A model generated the notes under the pieces. That model did no database searches, had not been told where the DNA came from, and saw only the letters and a list, made by a program, of their open reading frames with translations. From contig CM066315.1 of the NCBI GenBank assembly GCA_033807775.1, positions 61,636,320 through 61,700,319 of the forward strand: 64,000 nt of DNA, given 5' to 3'. The translations under genes were made by a program, and so were the position numbers. This DNA comes from Saussurea involucrata (taxonomy: Eukaryota; Streptophyta; Magnoliopsida; Asterales; Asteraceae). Below, in pieces: positions 11,037 through 23,516 of this stretch; position 1 is the stretch's first letter; each line of letters starts with the position of its first letter.

Positions 11037-14000
11037 CTTGGCAAATCTTCAGTTCCCAACAAGTCTTCTTGTTCTGGCTTTGGTGTCACATATGCATCGA
11101 AAGAGCTCTTCATCAATTTTTCTGCTGGTTGATGCTTGGGCTTCTTCTTTTTGGGTTCCTCTGTCATTATTCCCTTGCCTTTGTCTTTTGCCTTCGGCTG
11201 AAGATCTTCTTGTAGAGATGGGGTTGCCTCTGTGGGATTTGTCTTTTGGATTTCTGAGGGTGCCTCTGTAGTTTTGGGGGTTGCCTCTGTAGGTTTTGGC
11301 ACTTGTGTTTCTGAGGACTTTGTTGGTGACGTGGGTTTTATTAGTGAGGCTTCTGTGGTTTTGCTCAGATATTTTCTTTTGTGAGCAATGGTTTTGGTTC
11401 TGGTTTTGGGTGTGGGAGATGGGGATTTTGTTGTTGCAGCTTCTGGTGTTTTTGGTGTTGGAGAGGGGAGTTCTTCTGGTGATTTTGGTTTTGGTGATTG
11501 GGATGGTTGATCTTCTTCGAAGGATGTTAGAATTTGGAATTCTTCACGGGTTGGGACATCTGCTCCGAATACAGAGGTTGTTTCCACAGAGGAGGGTGTT
11601 GCCTCTATGGTCTTCTGTTGTTGATCTTGGTTGGTTTCAGGTACTTGGGTTTAGATTGGGGTTTCTTGAGGGGTTTCCGCAGAGGTGGTTGTAGCCTCTG
11701 TGGTTTGTTGCTGGTTTCCACCTTGGGTTTGAGTTGTTGGGGGGACTTGGTTCAGGGGTTCTGCGGATACAGGTGGTTCTGGTAGACCTCTGCTTGCAGC
11801 TTTCTCCCTTGGTTTTTGCCTTTGATTCTCCCCCTCAGGATGATCTGATGAATCGTCAGAGTCATCATCAGAGTCATCTTGACCCTTTTCTTTAGTACCC
11901 TCTGCTCTGCACGAATCCTCGTGTAGATTTTGCGGTACTGCCCCGGCGGCTATCATCTTGGCGCATAGATCATCACAGAGGCCAAGAAGGGTCTGGACCT
12001 CTGCTTCTGTCTTGAAGCGCATTTTGCCCACACTTGTCTTGAATTCTTTGACATAGTTTGCGTTGGCAGCAGTGAAGGCTCGGATGAATTCTGTCATTTG
12101 ATCTAGTATTCCTTGCCCAAGCTCTGTCAGCTGAGCTCTAGTCATATAGTCAGAAGGCTTCATGGCCAGAGTTTGTTGCATAGTTTTCTCTTGAACTTCC
12201 TCTAATGCCTTCTTTAGGTCTTCATGGGTATGGCCCTTAGAGGTGGAGGCTTTGGCATTCATTGTTTCAAGGAAGAGTTTAATAGAGGTTTTGAATGCAG
12301 ATGTGGCGGCTTATCCGAATTCAGTGGCAGCAGATGCAAGAGATGTATCAGCAGTTATTCTCATCTGGGCTAAGGCATTTTGCACCTCTGTGGACAGGTT
12401 GTCCATTTTGGTGTTCATTTCGTTTAAGGCCCTGGATGTAGTACCTGCAAAAGAATCAAAAGAGCTTTTCAACTCTTTCAATGTATTGTCCACAGAGGTG
12501 ACAAGGGTTTGGAACTCATCCCTTGTGACATGTGGACTTGGTGTAACCTCTGGGGGAACACATTCGTCCCCAGAGTGAGTCCATGTTCCTTGGACACCAT
12601 CTTTCGCCCTTGTTTGTATGTTGGGGGCGGAAGGATTTCCCTCTGATCCTCGAGCAGAGGCATCTTGTGCCTCAGACTCTACATAAGTTCTGGTAAAGAC
12701 ATTGTCTTGATCCACTCCAGAGGTGGGTACAAGATTATCCTTAGGTTGACTCGGAGACTTGTCTAGAGTCTCTCCGTCTTTGTGCACTCTAAGCTCCTCT
12801 AAAGAGCTGTTTGGACCTATAGTAGTGTGCGTGGCAGAGGAAACAAATTCCTCTGTAAGGTTAGCGATTGTGGTATGGGGCGATGGACCACGAACTAAGG
12901 GTAAGTCCTTTTGAGAGGACTCCCCTGGAATGGTTTCCCCGGCTAAGATTGGCACAGAGGTAGAAAGAGTTACCTCTACGCGGTCAGTTTGGGTTGGGGC
13001 CGAGCCGTGCTGCTCTTTTTCAATAACATCTTCTGCCACTAGACTGGCGATGTTAGAAGTATGGGTCGCACTGGGTGTTGGTTGTGGGAGTGTGCCTCTT
13101 CTATTCCAGGCATCAGTTCTAGCTTCTGCTTCTGTAGAGCATCCAACCACTTCTTCTCCATCTATAGTCTCAACCTCTGTAGCTACCCTATGGCTCGGTG
13201 CTTCTACCCTAACTTCTGTAGTGGCTTCTGCACCAGTGCGTAAAGAGTCGTACATTTGATGTGAGCCAATTAATTGTCGTACGTGGGGATGCAGACGTCC
13301 TTCTTCTGCCTGATCATCTTCTTCATCAGAGTCCACCTCTGAGACTATGACTGGTGGGGTTTTGGTGGTGGTTTTAGCCAAATCCTCTGGACTTGCTCGT
13401 AGAACATCCAAACCAGGTTGGGTGAAGGGGTTCTGTAGAACTTCCGGAGTCTTAGACTGATTATTCTGTGGGGTTTGGTCATCATCATCCAAGTCAGATG
13501 AGATTCTGAAGTTTGGAGCTTCTGTTGAATGATGAGATAGAGCTTCTACAGTCCATCCAGAGGGGTCTAAAGAGTGTGCGATCCCAGGTTGTTGGAGGAA
13601 GATAGAAAAATCACCCTGATCTTATGCATAATTGATGGGTGAGGGTGATTGCAGAGGTTGGTCTTGGGTTTCTTCGACCATATCTGCTTCCTCTGCGATG
13701 GATTGCAGAGGAGTATGGGGTTTCTTATATTTCTTCTTGCTCCTCCTTTTCTTTGGTTTGGGGGCACCCTCCTCAGAAGACTTATGTTTTCTTTTCTTTT
13801 TGTCTTTTGGAGGAGAGGGAGGTGCAGAGGATCCTGCTTCTGTTGTTTGAGGAGAGGATAGTTGAGTTTGTGCAGCACTGGTAGAAGTACCCTCTGTTGT
13901 CTTCCTCTTCTTGTGAGCTTTCTTCTTCTTGGGGGTGGAGTCAGAGGTTTTGCTCTTAGGAGTAGAGGGGATTCTGTTTCGCAGAGCATAGAAGCTTTCT

Positions 14001-15136
14001 TGTACCTGTTCGTGCTTAGCCAAGGCCACTGCCCATTCTTTGTCAGACGTTCTTTCTACAACCCTAGATCCTAAGGGGACACCTAGACGCGGCAGTGTCA
14101 TAGGACTCGGTTCTGGAGTCCTATGATCGCGTACGTAATCAAACTTAAGGGTCTTGTCTGTAGCGTATCCCATAAATTTCTTTGGCAGAGGTCTGCAAAA
14201 AGGGTATTCATCTTCTTGCTTTGTTGGGGTGTTTTTGTTTAGGGGTTACATTCTGGCCGTTGGTCCCTCCATTGACCATTTTTGTAGACGTAGCAGAGGC
14301 TCTAGCAGGACACCCAGAATTCTTTGATATTGCAGAGGAGGTAGAGTTTCAGGCTTTCGTCCTTTCGCCTTCATGGAGGAGATTTTGAGGTCAATGGCGT
14401 TGACCATTTCCTGCATCATGAGGGTGGTGTAGTCCAGAGGTAGGTCGTAGTATACCCCATACATGATAGCCAAAATTTGGTGAGAGGTCTGATATGGACT
14501 ACCCACTTTCCCTGTTAGGCACCTGTTAAGAATAGAGAAGAGAGTATTCCACAGAGGGGGTAATCGATTTCTTCTGAAATCATTTCTTTTTCTTAGGGTT
14601 GTGTTATATCCCAACATTTCAACAAACCGGCAGAGCTCTTCGTCTGAGGGTTCCTCTGCGTACTGCTTTATTCCAAGAAGACCTCTGGTAGGTAGACTGA
14701 ACTCAAGTGAGAACATGGTTCTGTTGAACTTGAGTTCAAGGTGCTCGGATTCTTCTGGTTTTGAAATGTAGCCCTTGATTTGTCTATCTGCGGGGTCAAA
14801 TATGCTGCTCATCTAGAATTGATTTAGGTATCTGGCAGGGATTTTGTTGACAGTTTTAGATAACAGGGGGTAAAGATAGTGGTTTTCCAGAATGTGAAGA
14901 ATGATGGTGTGTGCTTCCCCAAAGGTGGTTTTTGAGGGAACCAGATAGTAGTTGTTTGGTTTCAAAGGAAGAACACATTCAAAGTGTTCATGGGCAATGA
15001 AGTTTAGAAGATGGGTAGTCGGAGCAAAATCTACTTCATCGCCGGAGTGGTCTTGTTCTAGGTTTCTGGCGATTTCTTGGTTTTGGGAGTTCTCAGAATG
15101 AGATGGAGAGTTCACTGGAGCGTTGGAGGTGGAAGC

Positions 15137-15461
15137 CATTGGATTAATCTTGAAGAAAGAGAGTAGAAAATGGAGGTTGCAGGTTTTTGCAAGGTTCGTC
15201 GGAGAAGATGAAGAGAGTAAGTTCGTAAACGTTTAGAGGTAATGGTAAGTTGGGTTTTATACTGAAGAGAATGGTAGAATCTGAAAGGGTAAATATGTAA
15301 AAGTGAATAAAATTTGGGATCCGTAATTGAGTATATACGGCTGGTTCAACTTTACAGGAGAATGTGTGCCACATACGTCCAATGGGAGAATGCCACGTCA
15401 GAAGTGTCAGAACACGATTAGACGTCGTGTGCGGCCCATTAATGCTTGGCACGTGGGCATA
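15137..15461 (-). promoter_or_regulatory. Putative internal promoter of the C third ORF
   Basis: On the minus strand a TATAAAA box (15261-15255) lies 116 nt before the ATG at 15139, followed by a pyrimidine-rich leader without upstream ATG in the last stretch. A G-box CACGTG (15455-15450) lies about 190 nt upstream of it. TATA spacing to the ATG is what a plant gene promoter would show. No transcript evidence is available. Confidence 0.5.
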
Positions 15462-16535
15462 TCTTCTTTGTGAGTTCTGTCACTCGCAGTAAATAACCCA
15501 TACTGTTACAGAATTTCCATAAAAGGTCAAGTGTCAGAGTCAACAGAGGATCTGTGATCTGAAACTTGTCTTTTTGTCTCCTATGATGCTTGTACCTTTT
15601 CCAAAAACGTTTGAAAGATCATTGGAGAGGATCGATAGATCTTTAGTACAAAATTTTCACTCACAGAGGCTTTGAGGCTCTGTCGATGCCAGTAGAGGCT
15701 CTGAGAGTGAAAATTTCTCATAACTAAAAATTTAGAGAACGTTTTAATCATCCAAGGTTTTCATTGTGTTAAACACTGTTTTTAGGACATATTTGGAAAT
15801 TTGTGTCCTGGAAAACTGTTTTGGAAATGGATTTTGTTCGAGACATACTCTTAGAGTGTCTAGTTTGGGCGACAGAGACTCTTTTGTGGAGTGAGCTCTT
15901 TGCCCATAAGACTTTCTTTCAGTATCATTGTGTGTGCATTTGTACGTACAAATTCTTAAAGAAGACATTTAAGGTTGATCGACAGAGTTTCCTTATGAAG
16001 TTTGCAATTCTAGAGGATCCGGCTTACAGAGGCTCTGTTGAGCTCAGCAGAAGCTCTATGACCTTAAATTTCCCATAACGGAAGGCTCGAAAATCTTTTT
16101 GATCATTTCTTGTTTGAAATGTCTTAAACAGTGTTTATAGGACGTATTTCAAAATTTGTGTCCTAGAAAATTGTTTTCAAAAAGGATTTGTACGAGTTAC
16201 TCACATTTGGTTCTCCTTTGTTCGGTAAAAATACCTGGCTTCTGTAGATATGGTTGATAACATCTCTTTTTTGGCTCCCCCTTGAATGATCAACCTCTGT
16301 AGATCAGTTCAAGGTCTCCTTCTGCTCCCCCTTGACCTATGCTTGGATCAAATGAGTTAAGTTGTGCACAGAACATAGGTCTAGGTTATCAGAGGTTCTA
16401 TGGAGATTGTCATACTCTGAGCAATCCCACAGAAGCTCTGTTGGTTACAGAACTTTTGATGATTAAGAATTTACATACAGAAGAGTTTAAATATATACAT
16501 ATTTACAAGAAGATCAAATCTTACTTACAGAGGGT
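15462..16535 (-). other. C spacer between pol and third ORF
   Basis: No ORF with a recognisable domain. It holds two related blocks (about 15590-15830 and 15960-16190), each with a CAGAGG...CTCTG palindrome followed by a similar AAACAGTGTTTATAGGACGTATTT-like stretch in part, so an internal duplication of about 360 bp is likely. Confidence 0.5.
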
Positions 16536-19500
16536 TCAACTCATGTTTATCATTCCCAACTTACCCACCAAGAAAAGGAATCTTTTCTCATCTAGTGCCT
16601 TGGTGAATAAGTCTGCAAGCTGGTATTCAGTGGACACAAAGTGCATTTCGATTGTGCCATGTTCAACATGATGCTTCAGAAAGTGATAACGAATATCGAT
16701 ATGCTTTGTTTTTTTAGTGTTGTACTGGATTGGCAGAGATTGCTATGGCACTTTTGGAATCACAGAGGATGGGAATCTTGTATATGTTGTACCCATAGTT
16801 CTTGAGCTGAGTTTTCATCCACAGAACTTGAGAGCAACAGCTAGCAGCAGCAACATATTCCGCTTCTGCTGTAGATGTAGACACACAGTTCTGCTTCTTC
16901 GAAGTCCAGCTGACTAGATTACCTCCCAGGAATTGACAAATCCCAGATGTGCTCTTTCGATCAAGCTTGCATCCTCCATAATCTGAATCTGTGTATGCCT
17001 TAAGACCAAAACCAGAGTTCTTCGGATACCAGAGTCCAAGATTGTTGGTCCCTTTAAGGTATCTGAAGATCCTCTTTACAGCAATATAGTGGGATTCCTT
17101 TGGGTTAGCTTGATATCTTGCACAGAGGCATGTGGCATACATTATGTCAGGTCTACTTGCGGTTAAGTATAAAAGTGACCCAATCATACCTCTGTAGAGT
17201 TTGCACTCTACAGATGTGCCATTTGGATCTGAGAATAATTTATTTCTAGTGGCCATTGGGGTCTTAATTACAGAGGCATCAGAGAGACTGTATTTTGAAA
17301 GTATGTCAGAGACATATTTTGCTTGATTTATAAAAATTCCCTCTGATGATTGTTTTACTTGGAGTCCGAGGAAGAAAGTTAATTCTCCCATCATACTCAT
17401 TTCAAACTCACTCTGCATGAGTTTTTCGAAATCTTTGCACTGTTGTTCATTTGTAGACCCAAAAATAATGTCATCCACATAAATCTGTACAAACAGAATC
17501 TCATCACCTTTTCTTTTGTAAAACAAGTAGTATCTGCCGTACCTCTGTCGTAATCATTATTGAGAAGAAAAGTTGAAAGCCTTTCGTACCATGCTCTTGG
17601 AGCCTGTTTCAGTCCATACAGAGCTTTGTCGAGATAATAGACATATTTTGGGTACTTGGAACTTTCAAACCCTGGTGGCTGGTGGACGTATACTTCTTCT
17701 TGAATTTCACCATTTAGAAAGGCAGATTTTACATCCATCTGAAAGACTTTGGAACCTCTGTGGGCAGCGAAGGCTAAGAAGATCCTTATTGCTTCGAGCC
17801 GTGCAACAGGGGCAAAAGTTTCATCGTAATCAATGCCTTCTTCATGGCGATATCCCTTGGCCACCAATCTTGCTTTGTTTCTAATGACCACCCCATCCTC
17901 GTCCTTTTAGTTTCTGAAGACCCATTTTATCCCTATGGCTTGTTTCCCTCGTGGCAGAGGTACTAGGGTCCATACTTTGTTTCGCTCAAACTGTAGAAGC
18001 TCTTCTTGCATAACATCTACCCAGTTTGGATCGTCTAGGGCTTCAGAGATCCTTTTTGGCTCGATCATACTGATAAAATTTGTAAAGAAACAAAAATTAG
18101 CAGTGGTTGATCTTGTCTTGACCTTTTCAGAAGGGTCGCCGATTATAAGGCTTGGAGGATGGCTTTTCGTCCACTGTGTTGTTCTTGGAAGATGGTCATT
18201 TGAATCATCAAGATTAACTTCTGTGGTTGCACACTGCGGTTCTGGTGCAACCTCTGTTGTTGATGGTTCTTCTGTGCTTATGCTTGGTTCTTCAGCTTGT
18301 GGGAGGATTGGAATGAGAGTTGGAATTTATTCCTCTGAGGAAGTAGATACTGAGTCTTCGTTTTCCTCTGGTATTGATTCCTCTGTAGTCGCTGAAGTAG
18401 ATATTTCAGGAGCCTCTGTGGTTGAGTCCTTGGTTGTGTTATCTTCAACTTCTGTTCGCTCCCCCTCAGCATGTGCATCTGTATGATTTACAGAAGAGGA
18501 TGGAGTATTTAATGGACCAGTTAGGGAGATACCTGACTCAGTCTGGTTTGCAGAAGATGTTTCTCCAGAGGCTCTGACGTCTCCAGCAGAGGGATTAATA
18601 TCATCATGGAACATCTCTTCAAATAGAAGATTTAAGTCTTCTTCTCTTGTCTTTGAGATGCCAGAGGATTCCTTCTTTAGACCGAATTCTGAACTGATTT
18701 GTTCATAAGTCTTTTGAAAGGAATCGTCAAAAGATACATTGATGCTTTCTACGATGGATCGAGACTTCATAAGGTACACTCTGTAAGCTTTTGAAGTGGC
18801 AGAGTATCCTATGAACTTTCCTTCATCTGTTTTCACCTCAAACTTTCCTCTTGCTTCTCTATCATTTAAGACAAAGCACTTGCATCCAAATACATGAAAG
18901 AATTTGTTGTTTGGTCGCCTTTTGTTGATCAAATGATAAGGTGTCTTGATGTGCCTCTTTACAATGGTTGATTGATTTTGGGTGTAGCATGCGGTTGATA
19001 CTGCTTCTGCCCAAAAAGACATTGGTAATCCACATGTTGTCACCATTGTTCTTGCAGCCTCCACAAGCGTGCGGTTTTTTCGTTCAACCACGCCATTTTG
19101 TTGTGGGGTGCGTGCAGCAGAGAAGTTATGTGATATGCCTTCTTCTGTAAGATAGGTTTCAATGACAGAGTTTTTGAACTCTGTGCCATTGTCGCTTCTT
19201 AGTTTCTGAATCCTGCACTCATACAGAACTTGGATTCTTTTCATTAAATTTATCAGAATGTTTGGAACATCTGATTTCTTTCTGACAAATTCAACCCATG
19301 TAAATCTTGAGTATTCGTCGATCAAAACAAGTATATATTTCTTGCCACCTAGGCTCTGTGTAGCGATTGGACCGCAGAGGTCGACATGAAGCATGTACAG
19401 AGGCCTAGTGCAAGATATATCAGTTTTGCCTTTATGGGAAGCTCTTTTGAGTTTTCCCACTTCGCAGGCAGAGCACAAATGAAATTTATTAAACTTGACA

Positions 19501-20000
19501 TTTGGCAGACCTTTAACTAAATCAAGTTTAACAAGCTTATCTAGAGTATGAAAGTTTAAATGACAGAACATGTTATGCCATAACCAGGCTTCTTCGCTTT
19601 TACAGACAACACGACAGAGGTTGTCTTCCTTGTTCTTGGCACTTAAGTTCATGAGGTAGAGATCGCCTCTTCGTTCGGCTCGCAGAAGTTCGACTCATGT
19701 GTCCTCACCTTGTAGAGAGCAGAAGGTTCTTTTGAACATTACGTCGAAACCCGTATCGCAGAGTTGGCTAACACTGGGAAGATTGTGCTTAAGGCCATCC
19801 ACATATGCAACTTAGCATACGGTTATGTTTTCCTTCTTAATGACTCCGTAGCCTTTTATATACCCCTTCTTGTTGTCACCAAAGGTCACAGATCCTCCAT
19901 CGAGTTTATCTTTGTAGGAGGATAGTAGACCTCTGTCGCCAGTCATGTGCCTCGAGCATCCAGAGTCAATATACCAGATTGGCATATACTGCTTCTGCAA
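16536..20000 (-). pseudogene. pol: C pol: protease, integrase, reverse transcriptase, RNase H
   Basis: Protease motif WYIDSGCSRHMTG lies at the start (about 19985-19945). Integrase follows: zinc finger WHNMFCHLNFHTLDKL and CSACEVGKLKRA, core residues in MLHVDLCGPI, LRSDNGTEFKNS and TPQQNGVVERKNRT. RT shows LVAKGYRHEEGIDYDETFAPVAR, AFLNGEIQEEVYV and the catalytic YVDDIIFGS (about 17490). RNase H shows YTDSDYGGC, STAEAEYVAA, CDSKSAI and ends ADLFTKALDEKRF. Stops lie near 19812 and 17910; frames change near 17400-17526 and in an A-run near 16710. Most of it stays in one frame. It starts about 10 nt downstream of the gag stop, in another frame. Confidence 0.9.
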
Positions 20001-20008
20001 GACAATCA
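19995..20008 (-). promoter_or_regulatory. C gag stop followed by 3'-splice-like TTGTCTTGCAG
   Basis: The gag C-terminus WVPKTL ends in TGA (20008-20006), then TTGTCTTGCAG (20005-19995) leads directly into the protease frame. The same stop plus pyrimidine-CAG arrangement occurs in B, E, F and G. Confidence 0.5.
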
Positions 20009-23000
20009 GAGAGTTTTAGGTACCCATATCCAAATGGGTCCAGCTTTGTTAGGGGTCTTCAAGTTTTCCTTAGCATTCTTGGGTTTGGATTTAGCTTCTT
20101 TTGAAGAACCATTTTGTTTCTTCTTACCCTTGAATTTTGCATTCTTTTTTGGTACAGAGAGAAAACAGTGTGCACTTGAGAAGTGTTGGTTTAATTGATG
20201 CATGAGGTTAAAACATTGATAATAATGAATGTGCGAAGAGATTTGCTTGAACTTTTCATTGAAAACATTAAATGGGGGCACAGAGGCATTACATTCTATC
20301 CTAACATTTGACTTCCTATTACAAGAAGACCTATGTAGGCTAGATTGTTGTTTGCAAAATCCTTTGTTGAGAGCAGCCTTCTGTGGACCCCTTCTGTGGT
20401 GAACTTTTGCGGGTTTCACTGTCACATAAGAAAAAGATTTGTTATTTTCAACCCATTTTCCCTTCTGTTGCCATGTTAGTTTTTCTTTAATAGGCTTTAA
20501 GGGTTTTGAATTTTTTGAACTTGTTGGATTTTGAGAGAACGTTTTCTTTTGTTGTTTGACTTTTTCAAGCTCAAGAGAGGTTTTGGCTTGTATACACATG
20601 TCTAAAAAATCTGGACATATATGAACTCTTGTGATTTTCTCCTTGGGAGGAATAGTTCTGTTAAGAACTCCAAAGGGTAGTTTAAAATCCTCTGAGTCAC
20701 AAGGTACTATCTCTGACTTAGAGTCAGTCTCAGATTCGTCAGAGGATGAATCGTCCTCATATACAGAGGTTGAGTCACTTAGTTCTCTTTCGACAGAGGC
20801 TAGATTTTCAGAGCATGTGCCATACTCGCTTTCTTCCTTTCTTTCAGGGATATCTTCTAAGTCAACAAAAGTTTTCATCAAGGTTTCCTTCGAGAGATTT
20901 TGGCCATTTTTTAAAGTACTGGGACATTCATAAAAGTTGTTTTCACCGATTTCCAATAATTCTTTTTCAAAAATATGAGTCAGTTTTTCTTCTGTTGAAG
21001 CAGGCAAGAACTCAGGTGCCTCTGCCGATAGTTTCTTCTCAGAATCTATAGTGCAGACTTAAAGATTCCTATCTGATTGAGTCTCGGGATTACCAAACTT
21101 AAAGATTCCTATCTGATCTTGTGTTTTCAGATATTTCTTAGGTTTGGACGCTCTTTTGACAGAGGTTGATGATGGTAGATCTGTGTTTTCAAACCACACT
21201 TTCACCATCTTCAGAGTTTTCCTTCTGTGAGGTTCACCAGAGACTTTTCGCCTTTTGCTTACAGAGAGCAAATTTGGAAAACCGGGTTTTCTTGTACTTC
21301 CAATATGAAATAGAGAGGACAGATACTTGTTTCTTTTGTTTCCAGTGTATGGATCTATATCACAGAAGCCAATTCCCCGTCTCCCTATTTGTGTATTAAT
21401 TTTCTCGTACACCTTCTGTGCATCTTGACATTTCTTTATTAACAAATCTCTTCATAGTAAATCTTGACAGAGGACTTCTCTTTCCTTTTGAAAATAATGT
21501 TTAAGAGCTAGAATGTTCATTCTGTCGGCCTCAACATCCATAAGTTCTTTAGATTTTGTTTTTAATGCAGAGTTAAGTTCAGAAATCTTTTCTTTTAAAG
21601 GATTTAGGTGTTTGTTCCAGTTTGTTTCAATTTCTCCCTTTTCTTGAAAGATTTTAGCCTTTTCTTGAGTGAGAAGTCTAGCTTCTCTCTCAAAGAAGGT
21701 AACCTTCTTTTGAACACTTTCGCGTGTCTTTTTAAGTTATGTGTATTCAATGTTTAGTTTAAGCAAATCAGCTTCTGCTTGACTAGAGTTAGAGTTAGAA
21801 GTGGATACCTCACTATCGGAGTCGGATGAGCTGACCTCTGCCATTCCACAGAACAAGGCATTTTTTTCGCCTTCATCAGATGATTCGTCTGACAGCCAGT
21901 TCTCCTGATTCACCATTAGCGACTTCTGAGCATAAAACTCCGCTTTCTTTTTGTAGTAAGCAGAGTCCCTCTGTGGACGGTTTGATTTGCTCCTGCAGTC
22001 AGCGGCATAATGACCTGACTTGCCACAGTTAAAACATCCTTGGTTCTGGGAACCGTTGCCAGCTCTGTCGTCCGACCTCTATCGGTCACCACCTCTTTCA
22101 GTTCTACATTTATTGGCGTAGTGGCGTTGCTTACCACAATTGTAACATACTTGGTTATGTGAATTGTTGCCAACTTTATCGTTTGACCTCTGTCGGTCAC
22201 CACCTCTGTCAGTCGACCTCTGTCAGTCGACCTCTGTTGGTCGCTACCTCTGTCGTTCCTTTCATTTGACCCTTCTCTTCCTCGATCATCTCTTCCATAG
22301 CGTTCATTACCAGACTTCTTCTGGTAACCTCTGCTGAATTCCCTTGTCAAAAGGGCTAACGATTTAGCAATAGAGGCCATTGATGTCTTTTCTTCTTCCA
22401 CCACCTCCTCATCTTCACTATCAACGATCAAGATCTTCTTCTTTTTCTTTTCTTCCACTGCTTTCTCCTTTTTCGGTTTCTCTTTATCTTATGTAGCCTT
22501 ACCAACCAGCGCAAGAGGTGCACTGATTTGAATTTTTGCTTGTACAGTCTGAGGCTCTTGAGCTGCCAACGTTCCATAGAGATCTGACAGAGTCCAGGAG
22601 TCTAAGTCTTGATTTGTTTGCCGAGACATAGACAACTGGAGCCATTCATCATTGAGACTCTTTAGGAACATGACATTGTTTTCCTCAGAAGTTCTGTGGA
22701 TTCCGAACTTCTTGCACTTGTTGATTAGAGAGTTGAACCGATCTTATGTTGTCTGCAGAGGTTCTGTCGGCAGAGCTTTGAATGCGTGGTACTCGTTGAT
22801 GCATTGGGCTCTGCGGTTCTTCTGAGTTTTGGCCCCACCCTCCAGTTGTTTTTCCAGTTCCTTCCACAGATCGTATGCAGATTCACACGCATCTAAGGAT
22901 TAGAAAAGGTCATTGGGTATGGCCATTATCAGAAGTCTCTTAGTCTTCTGAGCAAATTCATATTTTTCCCAATCAGGATCTAACCACTTGTCCTTGGTCT

Positions 23001-23226
23001 TTGGTTTCGTGTGCTCAAGGATTTCATGAGTGATGTCTGTGGCAGGTACACGGGGTACTGTGATCATTGGTACGAAAGGAGGATTGTTGATATAGTACAT
23101 GAGTTCTTTGTCAGTACCCTCGAAGAAGTGAATCATTCGTATCTTCCATTGAGGGTACTCATCTCTGAGTAGTGTGGGTGGTTTGGTTAAAGAACCAGCG
23201 GTGAAGAAGTTGTTTGTGTCTGTCAT
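20006..23226 (-). pseudogene. gag: C Gag with duplicated zinc knuckle and long coiled coil
   Basis: Start MTDTNNFFTAGSL at 23226, followed by a copia UBN2-type core (PQWKIRMIHFFEGTD; NDEWLQLSMSRQTNQDLD; LSDLYGTLAAQEP). A Glu/Lys-rich patch and an Arg/Asp-Arg-Gly linker precede two CCHC knuckles, CYNCGKQRHYANKC (about 22147-22106) and CFNCGKSGHYAADC (about 22035-21994), which look like a tandem duplication. A predicted coiled coil follows (KKTRESVQKKVTFFEREARLL), then Lys-rich segments and the C-terminus WVPKTL. In-frame stops occur near 22898, 22743, 22486, 22080, 21738 and 21451; the frame changes near 22200. Gag binds and packages the RNA. About 1070 codons, long, as usual for Sireviruses. 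Confidence 0.85.
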
Positions 23227-23502
23227 TTTGAAAGGGTTTGAGAAATCAAGAAAAATAGGGTATGAACAGTAAACCTTCAGAGAATGAAGTGGATGTTTAT
23301 AAGCTTTAAAACCTTTGAACAATGCACTAAAATGGAGTTTTAACCGAATAAACAGATTCTGTAAGTTTACCAAAGTCGAAACAGGTCGAGAATGGCAGAA
23401 AAACAGATGATGTTTTGAAAGATATGAAAATAGGTTAAAAGTCCAAGTTTCTACCAAAAATCATTGTAAATGAGGATCTCTTGAAATAGAAAATCAAGAA
23501 CC

Positions 23503-23514
23503 GCTCTGATACCA
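23503..23514 (-). promoter_or_regulatory. C primer binding site, initiator Met-tRNA
   Basis: Minus strand TGGTATCAGAGC, two bases inside the 5' LTR. Confidence 0.93.
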
Positions 23515-23516
23515 AT

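Larger units (their letters stand above)
9680..15139 (-). pseudogene. C third ORF (about 1600 codons), unknown function, five in-frame stops
   Basis: From ATG 15139 one frame runs to the insert K near 11040 with no frameshift, only stops at 14813, 14246, 13622, 12311 and 11651 (lowest coordinate of each). After K the protein resumes (WAFGVTPLSN, KVIEDRVAQIKKRMDAMR), shifts once near 10080 and ends at 9680 (FNDFKDANI). Order: globular N-domain (to about residue 290, containing NRCLTGKVGSPYQ), Lys-rich NLS-like stretch (KKRRSKKKYKK), Pro/Ser/Thr/Glu-rich linker, a probable coiled coil (LKELKSSFDSFAG onward), a further helical part. The N-domain resembles that of the third ORFs of A and B (MPSEMNFIFAHLISCMSAK region). 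I see no signal peptide or membrane segment, so the usual 'env-like' label is not supported. Upstream TATA at 15261-15255. Confidence 0.75.

Noticed and set aside
10991..11785. Plus-strand ORFs over the C third ORF
   Set aside because: Antisense shadows of the Pro/Thr-rich coding part and the minisatellite; hydrophobic only because they are the complement of Lys/Glu/Pro codons.
12930..14074. Plus-strand ORFs with membrane-like Leu/Phe runs
   Set aside because: Antisense of acidic and Lys-rich stretches of the third ORF, not a membrane protein.
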